From JAGVSV01 sp040766135 (lineage in GTDB: Bacteria; Bacillota; Clostridia; Christensenellales; Aristaeellaceae): 24,242 nucleotides of DNA. The DNA is taken from assembly GCA_040766135.1 (NCBI GenBank), contig JAXGRA010000023.1:1-24242 (forward strand). Direction: 5' to 3'. Below, in pieces: positions 8,329 to 16,341 of this stretch. The notes beneath the pieces are model-generated. The model was not told the DNA's origin and did no database searches. It saw only the letters and a list, made by a program, of their open reading frames with translations. Every line of letters begins with the position of its first letter. Position 1 is the first letter of the stretch. The translations under genes were made by a program, and so were the position numbers.

Positions 8329-9117
8329 TTAAGCGTTGATCAGGCTGCGTATCTCCGGCAGTAGGTCGATGACCAGCTTGCCCAGCAGCAACGCCAGCAC
8401 CATAAGCAGCAGCACGCGGATAAAGGGTGCGCCCTTTTTGATGGCCAGGTTGGTGCCCAGCACATTGCCCGCCATGCCAAAGGCTGCGGCAGGCAGCGCC
8501 AGCGCGTACAGCACATGGCCGGTGGTAATCAGCACGCCCAGCGCGCCCAGGTTGCTGCCTAAGTTAATCAGCTTCGCCGTGCCGGAAGCCTTCAGAGCCT
8601 CCTCGCCCAACAGCATCACATAGGCCAATATCAAGAACGTGCCCGTGCCGGGGCCGACCAGGCCGTCATAAACCCCCACCAGCAGGCCGATGGTAAAACT
8701 GGCAGGCAATGTCCATTGCACGGGCACCAGCGGCGAGCGCTGGGACAGATCCTTGTTGCGCAGCACCAGCAGTGCCACAAACGGCAGCGCGATGACCAGC
8801 CCCATGCGCACATACAGTTCAGGCAGCAATGTCAGCAGATATGCGCCCAGCGCCGAGCCGGGAAAGGAGCCCAGCAGGGAAGCAATGCCCTTGCGCCAGT
8901 CCACCAGTTCGCGCGCGGCATATTTATATGTGGCCACCGCCGTGCCGGACATGGCGGACAGCTTGTTGCTGCCCCCGGCCAGTGAGGGCGACAGCCCAGC
9001 AATATAATACGCCGGCAGCGTAATCAGGCCCCCGCCGCCTGCGATGCTGTCCACAAAGCCGCCCAAAAACACCAGCGGGCATACGATCAAATAGGTCATC
9101 AGCGTCAGTTGCGGCAT
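8329..9117 (-). CDS. TauE/SafE family sulfite/anion exporter (membrane permease)
   Basis: A 262-residue, almost wholly hydrophobic protein with about eight membrane helices. It shows the two inverted-repeat signatures of the family: GGFVDSIAGGGGLITLP near residues 19-35 and GVYDGLVGPGTGTFLIL in the second half. The family exports sulfite, sulfoacetate or other small organosulfur anions; the cargo here cannot be told. The frame is open to 9297, but the start at 9117 is chosen because GGGGGA lies directly upstream and the family begins there. It is 65 bases after the AlkD-like gene and 34 bases before the metallo-beta-lactamase gene, all on the minus strand. Confidence 0.93.
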   Translation of the reverse strand: MPQLTLMTYLIVCPLVFLGGFVDSIAGGGGLITLPAYYIAGLSPSLAGGSNKLSAMSGTAVATYKYAARELVDWRKGIASLLGSFPGSALGAYLLTLLPELYVRMGLVIALPFVALLVLRNKDLSQRSPLVPVQWTLPASFTIGLLVGVYDGLVGPGTGTFLILAYVMLLGEEALKASGTAKLINLGSNLGALGVLITTGHVLYALALPAAAFGMAGNVLGTNLAIKKGAPFIRVLLLMVLALLLGKLVIDLLPEIRSLINA

Positions 9118-9182
9118 ACATCCCCCATAAAAAAAGCCTGTACGGCGCTGATTGTAGCATGTTGCCCGGGGAAAACAAAGGG

Positions 9183-9887
9183 TTAGCGCAGCGTTTTCAG
9201 GTACGCCTTGCGTTCCTGGGGAATTTGATGGCTTTCTATCGCTTTCTGGATGGTTTTGCGGTGTGTCCATGTATCCAGGCGTTTGTCTTCCACCCATGGG
9301 ATGCTAGCCTGCCACTGGTGTACCAGCGCCATGCTGAAGTACCATGCGCGCATCATGTTGACATAGTAGTGGTCGGATTTGTGCAAACCGACCATATCAA
9401 GGAATTTTTCTTCAAACCTTGTGCCCAAGTAATGCTGCATCAGCACACCGATGGCATAGCGCTGCGTATAGGCGTGCGGATGATCCAGCCATGCCGGAAC
9501 ATGATGCAATAAAGGCGCAGGGTTTTTGTGAAATACTCGGGGCGTCCCAATATCACAGGTAGCCCAGTTATCGATATAGGACAAAAAGGTAAGCACACCT
9601 GCCAACGCTTTTTGTGCATCCTTTTCATTTTGCAGCAGATAGGCGTGCAGGTTGTTTTCCTCAAGGTAGGTATGAGGCAGTGCGCGCAGGAAATGTTCCG
9701 CCAGCCCTTCCTGTTCCAATTGCCGGGCAAGCTTGCGCAGCGCCGGGGCACGCACGCCCCATATATTTTCAGCCGGAATGTTGGGCACCAGACGTACAAC
9801 AAACGCCTGATAAGCAGGTTCGCACAGCGCGCGCAAGCGCTCGCGCACAATGTGGATGGTTTTCTGCTGGGTATTATTGTATGGCAT
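9183..9887 (-). CDS. DNA alkylation repair protein, AlkD-like HEAT-repeat DNA glycosylase
   Basis: A 234-residue, all-helical protein of the DNA-alkylation-repair superfamily, which removes bulky or positively charged alkylated bases. Recognisable parts are RLVPNIPAENIWGVRAPALRKLAR (the N-terminal signature of the family), YIDNWATCDIG with the Trp and Asp that line the active site, and a chain of HEAT-like helices to the end. No ribosome site is visible before the ATG at 9887; the start falls immediately after the dnaN terminator stem and its T-run. No later in-frame Met would keep the conserved N-terminus, so this start is kept with some doubt. Confidence 0.9.
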   Translation of the reverse strand: MPYNNTQQKTIHIVRERLRALCEPAYQAFVVRLVPNIPAENIWGVRAPALRKLARQLEQEGLAEHFLRALPHTYLEENNLHAYLLQNEKDAQKALAGVLTFLSYIDNWATCDIGTPRVFHKNPAPLLHHVPAWLDHPHAYTQRYAIGVLMQHYLGTRFEEKFLDMVGLHKSDHYYVNMMRAWYFSMALVHQWQASIPWVEDKRLDTWTHRKTIQKAIESHQIPQERKAYLKTLR

Positions 9888-9923
9888 ATAATAAAACGTA
9901 CCGACAGGTGTCGGCGGTACGTT
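9888..9923 (-). terminator. Intrinsic terminator of dnaN, abutting the AlkD-like start codon
   Basis: On the minus strand AACGTAC and CGACA arms (9917-9923 with 9895-9901, inner pairing across 9901-9913) form about 12 bp interrupted by a 3-base bulge, followed by TTTTATTATA. The T-run ends at the ATG of the next gene. Confidence 0.7.
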
Positions 9924-9934
9924 CTTGATATATT

Positions 9935-11044
9935 TTAGTCTACCGTGCGCACAGGCAGCACCAAGTACGTGTACTGGTTGCCGGTCACCGGGCAGATCAC
10001 GCAGGGGCTGACATTGGTGTTAAACCGCATGCTCATGTCCTGGGTGTCGATGTTGCGCATGACGTCCATCAAGTACCGCGCGTTGAAGGAAATATCCAGG
10101 TTGCTGCCCGCAAAGTCGATGGACAGCTGCTCGGTAGCGGCACCGCGCTCGGCATTGGCCGAGATGGTCAGCTGATCTTTTTCAAGGCGCAGCCGCAGCA
10201 GGTTGTTCTTGCCCTCGCGCGCCATCAGCGCTGCGCGTTCAATGGCGCCGATCAGCGCATTGCGCTCCACGCGCACCTCGGTGGTCCAGGTGGTAGGCAC
10301 AATCTGATGGTAGTTGATGTACTCCCCGGCAATCAGCGGCGTATATACGCGCGTCTGGTCAAACACCGTCATCATGTGCGTGCCGGAGCACACAATGGTA
10401 GCCGGGTTGTCGCTGTCGGGCATCATGCGCGCGATTTCGCCAAACACCGTGCTGGGTATTACGCTGGTCATGCTGTCCTTGCCCTTGGGCAATTCGTGCG
10501 TGACATACACGCGCTGCATCGCCAAGCGGAATCCGTCCAAGCACACAAAGCGCACTTCCTCAGGATAGGTTTCCATCAGGCAGCCCGTCAGGATGCGGCG
10601 GTTTTCGTCGCTGGAGGCCGCAAAGATGATGCGGTTGACGGCATCGCGCAGCTTGTTCTGCGGCAGGGTGGTCACATTGTCGCCCGTCACGTCCTGGATG
10701 TCCGGAAACTCCGACATATCCATGCACAGCATGTTAGTGCGGCTGCCCTGGGCGGACACCGTGGCACGGCTTTCCTCCACTCGGATAACGATATCGCCCT
10801 CCAACTTGCGCAGCAGCTCGCTTAGCAGCTTGGCCGGCAGCAGGGCGCTGCCCTCACGCGCGACCACCGCGTTGACGATGGTGCGAATGGTCATGATGCC
10901 ATCCGTGCAAGTCAGCTGCACGCCGCCTTCCACGGTCTGTGCAAAGACGCCCTCGTACACATTGCGCGTGGGCCGTGCGGACAGGGCTCGGGTAACCAAG
11001 CTCATTCCGTGGTTGATGTCATTGGCGTTGACAGTAATTTGCAT
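9935..11044 (-). CDS. dnaN: DNA polymerase III beta subunit (sliding clamp)
   Basis: DnaN is the ring-shaped processivity clamp of the replicase. The 369-residue length is normal. It starts MQITVNANDI and has three similar clamp domains. Recognisable segments are LLPAKLLSELLRKLEGD, SEFPDI at the end of domain 1, FAASSDENRRILTG, and the C-terminal YLVLPVRTVD, which is the family's usual tail (LxxPVR) next to the partner-binding pocket. AAAGGA lies 8 bases before the ATG. It is the first gene after the origin region and is transcribed away from it. dnaA is not upstream and recF is not downstream, unlike the common dnaA-dnaN-recF order. Confidence 0.97.
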   Translation of the reverse strand: MQITVNANDINHGMSLVTRALSARPTRNVYEGVFAQTVEGGVQLTCTDGIMTIRTIVNAVVAREGSALLPAKLLSELLRKLEGDIVIRVEESRATVSAQGSRTNMLCMDMSEFPDIQDVTGDNVTTLPQNKLRDAVNRIIFAASSDENRRILTGCLMETYPEEVRFVCLDGFRLAMQRVYVTHELPKGKDSMTSVIPSTVFGEIARMMPDSDNPATIVCSGTHMMTVFDQTRVYTPLIAGEYINYHQIVPTTWTTEVRVERNALIGAIERAALMAREGKNNLLRLRLEKDQLTISANAERGAATEQLSIDFAGSNLDISFNARYLMDVMRNIDTQDMSMRFNTNVSPCVICPVTGNQYTYLVLPVRTVD

Positions 11045-11475
11045 AAGATCATCCTTTCTGAACAGCCTGCCGTCCCTATGCAGCAGCAGGAATAATAAAT
11101 AGCAGTAGTAGTAGAGGGTGTGGAAAGCGTGGAAAACCGAATTCTGTCAGCCCTTATCAGGGATTGTGGCCGGTAAAAAATGTGGATAACCCCTGCTTTT
11201 CTGTGGATAAGTGTGGATAACTTTTCGTTTTCAGGCATTCAGAGCGTTTTTTGAACGCGTTGAGAACCTTTTTGGGCGTTGCTGCTCGGACAAAAAATGT
11301 TGGCCTTGTACATTCTGGTCAGCTATGCAGCAGGAATATGACAGCCGCACATCGTCATCCACAATATCCACATTGCGCATCCCACAGGCTGTGGATAGCC
11401 ACGAACCAGCAGAAATAAGCCAAATGCCGGGGACAGCGCCGGGTTATCCCCGGCTGTCCACAGCGTCATCCACTG
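11045..11475. other. Probable chromosomal replication origin (oriC) with a DnaA-box cluster
   Basis: This 431-base non-coding stretch holds three perfect DnaA boxes TGTGGATAA (11181-11189, 11202-11210, 11212-11220). Boxes with one mismatch lie at 11355-11363 (TCATCCACA), 11364-11372 (ATATCCACA) and 11390-11398 (TGTGGATAG). Weaker boxes with two mismatches lie at 11119-11127, 11128-11136, 11444-11452, 11454-11462 and 11466-11474. The boxes form two clusters, 11119-11220 and 11355-11474, with about 135 bases without a good box between them. A hairpin (GGACAGC 11431-11437 with GCTGTCC 11453-11459) encloses one weak box just behind the nagB stop. The position directly upstream of dnaN supports origin function. 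No protein-coding signal is seen. Confidence 0.85.
11091..11136 (-). other. Candidate origin unwinding module: tandem DnaA boxes, GC patch and DnaA-trios
   Basis: On the minus strand two directly adjacent DnaA-like boxes, TTTTCCACG and CTTTCCACA (11136-11119), are followed by CCCT. Then come the triplets CTA CTA CTA CTG CTA (11114-11100) and an AT-rich stretch TTTATTATT (11099-11091). This order matches the published basal unwinding module of Bacillus subtilis oriC, where DnaA spreads from boxes onto trinucleotide repeats of one strand. It points to strand opening on the dnaN side of the box cluster. Confidence 0.65.
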
Positions 11476-12195
11476 TTACAGGAGGCTGGCCGCTTCGCGG
11501 TCTAAGATTACCACGGTGTCCGGGTGCGTGCGCAGGATGGAAGCGGGCAGCTGCGGCGTGATATCGCCGTACAGCATCTGCTTGATAGCCTCGGCCTTGT
11601 TTTCGCCCAGCGCAACCAGCACAATGCTGCGCGCGTGCATGATGGCGCCGATGCCCATGGAAATGGCCTGGCGCGGCACCTGATCCATGCTGTCAAAGAA
11701 GCGCGCGTTGGCGTCAATAGTATCCTCGGTCAGGTCAACAATCTGCGTTTGCACCACAAAAGTGTCGGCCGGCTCGTTAAAGCCGATGTGCCCGTTGCGC
11801 CCGATGCCCAAGAACTGCAGATCAATGCCGCCCATTTCGCGGATGGCTGCGTCATAGCGCGCGCATTCCTGCTGCAGATCCTCAGCCTTGCCGTTGGGCA
11901 GCCAGGAAGCCTTCAGGTTGATGTGGTCAAACAAATTTTCCCGCATAAAATAGGCGTAGCTGGCCTCATCCTGCGCGGACAGGCCGACATATTCGTCTAA
12001 ATTAAAACTGACCGCATCAGAAAAATCCAGCAGCCCTTTTTCGTGCCACTTGGCCAGGTATTTGTATGTCTCAATGGGCGTGGAGCCCGTGGCAAACCCA
12101 AACACGCTGTCCGGCTTGCGCAGCAGCTGCGCTGCAAACAGAGTAGCCGCCGCGCGCGATGCAATCTTGGCACTGTCGTATACATGTACGTTCAT
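11476..12195 (-). CDS. nagB: Glucosamine-6-phosphate deaminase
   Basis: NagB converts glucosamine-6-phosphate to fructose-6-phosphate and ammonia, the last committed step of amino-sugar catabolism. The 239-residue protein has the family motifs in order: FGFATGSTPIETY (phosphate loop), FNLDEYVGL with the catalytic Asp, and LGIGRNGHIGFNEP with the His and Glu of the ring-opening site. Asn before Gly-His is the form I know from Bacillus-type NagB. The start at 12195 has GGGAGG at good spacing; the frame extends five codons further without a better site. It has its own extended -10 promoter and is transcribed toward oriC, in the place where dnaA would be expected. No nagA or other amino-sugar gene is adjacent. 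Confidence 0.96.
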   Translation of the reverse strand: MNVHVYDSAKIASRAAATLFAAQLLRKPDSVFGFATGSTPIETYKYLAKWHEKGLLDFSDAVSFNLDEYVGLSAQDEASYAYFMRENLFDHINLKASWLPNGKAEDLQQECARYDAAIREMGGIDLQFLGIGRNGHIGFNEPADTFVVQTQIVDLTEDTIDANARFFDSMDQVPRQAISMGIGAIMHARSIVLVALGENKAEAIKQMLYGDITPQLPASILRTHPDTVVILDREAASLL

Positions 12196-12227
12196 GATGT
12201 AGCCTCCCATTCATGTGATGTAGGAAG

Positions 12228-12236
12228 ATTATACCA
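12228..12236 (-). promoter_or_regulatory. Extended -10 promoter of nagB
   Basis: On the minus strand TGGTATAAT is a perfect -10 with TGn extension, 33 bases before the nagB start. No -35 is evident. A small palindrome (CCCGTT 12257-12262 with AACGGG 12264-12269) lies about 20 bases further upstream and could be an operator or the remains of an hydF terminator; it has no T-run. Confidence 0.55.
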
Positions 12237-12277
12237 CATGCGATGGTCGGACGCACCCCGTTAAACGGGAACCCATG

Positions 12278-13477
12278 TCAAAAAGTCTGCTGCTCGCTCT
12301 CCCCAAACGGGCGCAGCGCGTGTCGTAATATGCCGTTCATGTGCGCGATGGTGATGCCGTAGTTGGTGATGGGCACACCTGCGGATGCTGCAAGGTTCAT
12401 GCGGTGCATCATCTCCCTGTCGTTGAGCATGCAGCCTCCGCAGTGCACCACCAGCGCATAGGCCGATAGATCGTCCGGGAACTCGCCGCCGGAGGTAAAG
12501 GCAAAGGCAAGCTCTTTGCCCGTATGCTTTTTGATAAGCCGCGGCAGCTTCACCGTGCCGATGTCGTCGCACTGTCTATGATGGGTGCAGCCCTCGGAGA
12601 TGAGGACGGTATCACCATCTTTTAACGTGTCTAACGTTTGAGCCCCTGCTGCGGTTTGCGCCAAGCTGCCCTTGAAACGCGCAAACAGGATGGAAAAGGA
12701 TGTCAGCGGCTGACCTGCGGGCAGCATTTGAAAAACCTTGGAAAACACCTGCGAATCGGTGATTACCAGCCGCGGCGGGGCATGCAGGGCTTTGAGTGCG
12801 ATGGGCAGCTCCTCCGGGCGGCACAGCAGGGGGATGGCCCCGGCGTCCAATATATCGCGGATGGTTTGCTGCTGGGGCAATATCAGCCGGCCTTTGGGAG
12901 CGGATGCGTCAATGGGCGTGACCAGCAGCACCTTGTCGCCGGGGCTTAGCAGATCGCCCACCAGTTGGCGCGGCGCATCGACAGATTGCCCTAAGCTGGC
13001 AATGCGTTTTTTTAGTACATCAATGCCTTCGCCCGTTAAGGCGCTCACCCACAGCGCATGCGGCGCGATATCAGGGCGCTCCTGCACCAAATCAGCTTTG
13101 TTCATTGCAATAACATACGGGATGCCCCGCGCCTGGACGAGGCGCAGCAGCGCCCGGTCATCGTCGGTTTCGCCCATTTGCGCGTCCTGCACCAGCACCG
13201 CCACATCGGTCTTGTCCAACATACGGCGGCTGCGCGCCACGCGCTGCTGGCCCAGCTCCCCCTCATCGTCAATGCCGGGGGTGTCCAATATCATCACCGG
13301 CCCCAAGGGCAGCAGCTCCATGGCTTTTTGCACGGGGTCGGTGGTGGTGCCGCTGACCGGCGATACAATGGACAGCATTTGCCCCGTCACGGCATTGACC
13401 AGGCTGGATTTGCCCGCGTTGCGCCGGCCGAAAAACCCGATGTGCACGCGCTGTAAACTGGTCTGATTTTGTTCCAT
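12278..13477 (-). CDS. hydF: [FeFe]-hydrogenase H-cluster maturation GTPase HydF
   Basis: HydF is the GTPase and iron-sulfur scaffold on which the 2Fe subcluster is assembled before transfer to the hydrogenase. The 399-residue protein has an N-terminal Era/TrmE-like G domain: Walker A GRRNAGKS (17-24), GTTTDP switch, DTPG (65-68) and NKAD (126-129). The C-terminal cluster domain has the conserved Cys/His set Cys297-x-His299 and His345-Cys346-x-x-Cys349 (CTHH and HCGGC). The order hydE-hydG-hydF on one strand, with only 15 bases between hydG and hydF, marks it as the last gene of the maturation operon. Confidence 0.97.
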   Translation of the reverse strand: MEQNQTSLQRVHIGFFGRRNAGKSSLVNAVTGQMLSIVSPVSGTTTDPVQKAMELLPLGPVMILDTPGIDDEGELGQQRVARSRRMLDKTDVAVLVQDAQMGETDDDRALLRLVQARGIPYVIAMNKADLVQERPDIAPHALWVSALTGEGIDVLKKRIASLGQSVDAPRQLVGDLLSPGDKVLLVTPIDASAPKGRLILPQQQTIRDILDAGAIPLLCRPEELPIALKALHAPPRLVITDSQVFSKVFQMLPAGQPLTSFSILFARFKGSLAQTAAGAQTLDTLKDGDTVLISEGCTHHRQCDDIGTVKLPRLIKKHTGKELAFAFTSGGEFPDDLSAYALVVHCGGCMLNDREMMHRMNLAASAGVPITNYGITIAHMNGILRHALRPFGESEQQTF

Positions 13478-13492
13478 CTTATTTTCCTCTCG

Positions 13493-14941
13493 TCAAAACC
13501 GGAAATCCCGCCGGTTGGAGTGCAGAATGTCCCGGAGATGTTCCCCGGCCAGATTCTTTACCTTTTCATTGGATATGGTGTCCAACTCCTTGTCAATCAG
13601 CGCAAGGCCTATCGCCCTGGTTTCGGGGCTGGCATAGTCCGTCAGATACTCGGCCAGCGTCATCAGCGCGTTGGGGTGGCAGCAGTTGACGATCTGCCCG
13701 CTTTTGCACAGGCTCATAAACCGGTCGCCCGTCCGTCCCTCGCGGTAGCACGCCGTGCAGAAGGAGGGGATATACCCCAACGTCATCAGCCAATGCACCA
13801 CCTCGTCCAAAGTGCGCTGGTCGGATACCTCAAACTGCTCCGAATCATGCGGGCGCTCTTTTTGGTCATATCCGCCCACCGAGGTGCGCGAGGCACCGCT
13901 GATCTGCGAAATACCAAGGCTAAGCACCTTTTCGCGCACGGCCTGGCTTTCGCGCGTGGACATGATCATGCCGGTATACGGCACCGCGATGCGGATGCAC
14001 GCGATGATCTTCTCAAACAGGTCATCGCTCAGGCCGTTGTCAAACATATCAGGGTCAATGTCCTCCGCCTTTTTGACCCGCGGCACGCTGATGGTATGCG
14101 GCCCCACGCCGTGCACGGCCTCCAAATGCTGCGCGTGCATCAGCAGCCCGGCAAACTCATACCGGTAATTTTCCAGCCCGAACAGCACGCCCAGCCCCAC
14201 ATCGTCAATGCCGCCCGCCATGGCCCTGTCCATGGCCTCGGTGTGATAGGCGTAATCATGCTTGGGCCCGGTGGGGTGCAGCTTCAAATAGCTCTCCTTG
14301 TGATAGGTTTCCTGGAACAGGATATAGGTGCCGATGCCGGCATCGCGCAGCTTTTGATAGTTTTCCACCGTGGTGGCGGCGATGTTGACATTCACCCGGC
14401 GGATGGCCCCGTTCTTGTGCCGGATGGAGTAGATGGTGTGGATGCTTTCTAAAATGTACTCAATGGGGTTGTTGACCGGATCTTCGCCGGACTCAATCGC
14501 TAAGCGCTTGTGCCCCATGTCCTGCAGGGCGATGACCTCGCGGCGGATTTCGTCCTGGGTGAGCTTTTTGCGGGCGATGGTTTTGTTTTTCATATGATAC
14601 GGGCAGTAGACGCAGCCGTTGACGCAGTAGTTGGACAGGTACAGCGGTGCAAACATCACAATGCGGTTGCCATAGAACGCTACCTTGATTTCCTGCGCTA
14701 AGCGATAAATTTCCTCATTTTTTTCCGGGATGTCGCAGGCCAGCAGCACCGACGCCTCCCGGTGGTTGAGACCCGCGCAGTGAACGCCCCGGCCGTCCCG
14801 CTTCGGGCGCGCTTTTTCAAGGATGCTATCGATCAGCGCAGCGTTGTGCTTGTTGTGTTCGGCATACCGGAGGGTGTCCAGTATTTCCTCGTGGTGGATA
14901 AAGTCCTCCGCTTTCAGGGATGTGGGGTCATAGTGTGCCAT
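13493..14941 (-). CDS. hydG: [FeFe]-hydrogenase H-cluster radical SAM maturase HydG
   Basis: HydG splits tyrosine to make the CO and CN ligands of the H-cluster, releasing p-cresol. The 482-residue length fits. The radical-SAM cluster motif is Cys106-x3-Cys110-x2-Cys113 (NYCVNGCVYCPYH). The second, C-terminal cluster that distinguishes HydG from ThiH is present as Cys395-x2-Cys398-x22-Cys421 (FCTACYREGRTGDRF to CCHPNA). AAAGGAG lies 7 bases before the ATG. The 82-base gap to hydE contains a 17-base-period repeat, and the ribosome site adjoins it. Confidence 0.97.
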   Translation of the reverse strand: MAHYDPTSLKAEDFIHHEEILDTLRYAEHNKHNAALIDSILEKARPKRDGRGVHCAGLNHREASVLLACDIPEKNEEIYRLAQEIKVAFYGNRIVMFAPLYLSNYCVNGCVYCPYHMKNKTIARKKLTQDEIRREVIALQDMGHKRLAIESGEDPVNNPIEYILESIHTIYSIRHKNGAIRRVNVNIAATTVENYQKLRDAGIGTYILFQETYHKESYLKLHPTGPKHDYAYHTEAMDRAMAGGIDDVGLGVLFGLENYRYEFAGLLMHAQHLEAVHGVGPHTISVPRVKKAEDIDPDMFDNGLSDDLFEKIIACIRIAVPYTGMIMSTRESQAVREKVLSLGISQISGASRTSVGGYDQKERPHDSEQFEVSDQRTLDEVVHWLMTLGYIPSFCTACYREGRTGDRFMSLCKSGQIVNCCHPNALMTLAEYLTDYASPETRAIGLALIDKELDTISNEKVKNLAGEHLRDILHSNRRDFRF

Positions 14942-14961
14942 GGTTGTGCTCCTTTCTTTGG

Positions 14962-15012
14962 GTCAGAATGCTCTTTCCGTCAGAATTTTTTGTCCGTCAG
15001 AAGGATAATTTT
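14962..15012. repeat. Three imperfect 17-bp tandem units in the hydE-hydG gap
   Basis: GTCAGAA occurs at 14962, 14979 and 14996, exactly 17 bases apart. The first two units share 13 of 17 bases (GTCAGAAT at the start and TCC at the end); the third keeps only the GTCAGAA core. They lie between the hydE stop and the hydG ribosome site. Confidence 0.75.
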
Positions 15013-15023
15013 GAAATTTTATA

Positions 15024-16070
15024 TTACAAAGGGAGATAATCTCCCCGATCCATCACCATCCGGCATCCTGCGGCGGCGATGCTTTGCCGCAGGGCTTCCA
15101 GATGGTGGGCGCTTTCTGCGCCGGTGGACAGCTTGTTGTCGTACAGGCTGTATTTTTCGCGCTGCGCCGGGGGCGACAGGTTGGGCATCACCACATTGGC
15201 TCCGGCCAAGATGCCCTTTTCCCGCCCATCGGTTGCCAAGGTATTGAGCGCCGTGGTCGCGGGCAGCAGCACATTGGGGTGCATCAGGCGCACCAGCGAC
15301 AGCAGGAACAGCGTCAGCTCCACGCTGCCCGCCGGACAATGCCCCAGCGGCGTTTCATGGTGCGGGATAAAGGGGCCGATGCCGCACATCTCCGGCGCAT
15401 ATTGCTCCACAAACTTCAAGTCCTCGGCTAAGATGTCCGGCGTCTGCCCCGGCGTGCCCACCATGAACCCGCAGCCCGCCTGAAACCCCAGCGCCTTTAG
15501 ATCGTCAAGGCAGCGCATGCGGTGGGCATAGTGCATGCTGGGCGGGTGCAGCATGGCATAGTGGGCGGCGTTGGCCGTTTCATGGCGCAGCAAATATCGG
15601 TCTACGCCTGCCTGCCGCATGGCCTGGTAGGCGGCATAGGGATATTCGCCCAAGGACAGGGTCAGCGCGCAGCCCGGAAACGCGCCCTTGATATCGCGCG
15701 CAAGCTGGCAGATGCGCTCCACGCTGTACACGCCGGATTCGCCGCCCTGCAGCACAAAGGTGCGAAAGCCCAAGTTGTACCCCTGCCGGCAGCAGGCCAT
15801 GATGTCCTGCTCGCTCAACGCATAGCGCCGGCAATGGGTGTTGGACTTGCGGATGCCGCAGTAATAGCAGTCGTTGCCGCAGATATTGCTGATCTCCATC
15901 AGCCCCCGCACAAACACCACATCCCCGTACACCTGGCGCCTTTTTTCGCGGGCCAGCTGCGCGGCATACGCCGCCACATCGGGGGTATAGTGTGCAATCA
16001 GCGCGGCATAGGAAGGCAGGGGCAGGCTGCGCTGCTGCGCCAATTGCCGCACAAGTTGAAATGCGACCAT
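15024..16070 (-). CDS. hydE: [FeFe]-hydrogenase H-cluster radical SAM maturase HydE
   Basis: HydE is the radical-SAM enzyme that acts on the HydG product during assembly of the diiron unit and its dithiolate bridge. The 348 residues match the family. The cluster motif is Cys64-x3-Cys68-x2-Cys71 (NICGNDCYYCGIRKSN), followed by the barrel segment TFVLQGGESG typical of HydE/BioB-like enzymes. The start codon is one base after the stop of the regulator gene and has no strong ribosome site, so translational coupling is likely. Confidence 0.96.
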   Translation of the reverse strand: MVAFQLVRQLAQQRSLPLPSYAALIAHYTPDVAAYAAQLAREKRRQVYGDVVFVRGLMEISNICGNDCYYCGIRKSNTHCRRYALSEQDIMACCRQGYNLGFRTFVLQGGESGVYSVERICQLARDIKGAFPGCALTLSLGEYPYAAYQAMRQAGVDRYLLRHETANAAHYAMLHPPSMHYAHRMRCLDDLKALGFQAGCGFMVGTPGQTPDILAEDLKFVEQYAPEMCGIGPFIPHHETPLGHCPAGSVELTLFLLSLVRLMHPNVLLPATTALNTLATDGREKGILAGANVVMPNLSPPAQREKYSLYDNKLSTGAESAHHLEALRQSIAAAGCRMVMDRGDYLPL

Positions 16071-16071
16071 G

Positions 16072-16320
16072 CTATTCCAGTTTGGAACACACTGTCTTGA
16101 CGCTCACCTGCGGGATGTTGCCGATCTTGCCGGTCAGGGCGGATATCACATCCTGCGGCGCGTCAATAGCCACCGATATCAGGCTGATATTGCGCCTGGC
16201 ATAGGGCAGGCCCATCCGGCCGATGATATACCGCCCATACTCGTGCAGCAGGGCGTTGATTGGCGTTGCGGCCTGGGTGTTTTCCACAATGATGGCCATG
16301 ATGGCTACTCTGCTTTGCAT
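16072..16320 (-). CDS. TM1266-type iron-only hydrogenase system regulator (putative, ACT-like)
   Basis: A small protein of 82 residues of the family named after TM1266, found next to [FeFe]-hydrogenase maturation genes and thought to be an ACT-fold regulator. It shows RVAIMAIIVEN, INALLHEYGRYIIGRMGLPY, ISLISVAIDAP and ISALTGKIGNIPQVSVKTV, which match the family along its length. It has no DNA-binding domain that I can see, so any regulation is probably by ligand binding or protein contact. The start at 16320 follows a full AAGGAGG site (16326-16332); the longer open frame up to 16371 runs through a leader hairpin and is not used. It is the first gene of the hyd operon. Confidence 0.93.
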   Translation of the reverse strand: MQSRVAIMAIIVENTQAATPINALLHEYGRYIIGRMGLPYARRNISLISVAIDAPQDVISALTGKIGNIPQVSVKTVCSKLE

Positions 16321-16341
16321 GGGTTCCTCCTTCAAATAAAA

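Noticed and set aside
13469..14452. A 327-residue plus-strand open frame across hydG
   Set aside because: It lies opposite an unmistakable hydG and has no motif of its own.
13493..14941. ThiH instead of HydG
   Set aside because: The C-terminal CX2CX22C cluster motif and the hydE/hydF neighbours are specific to HydG.
14941..15023. The GTCAGAA repeats as a CRISPR array
   Set aside because: Units are only 17 bases with a 7-base core and no spacers of normal length; no cas genes nearby.
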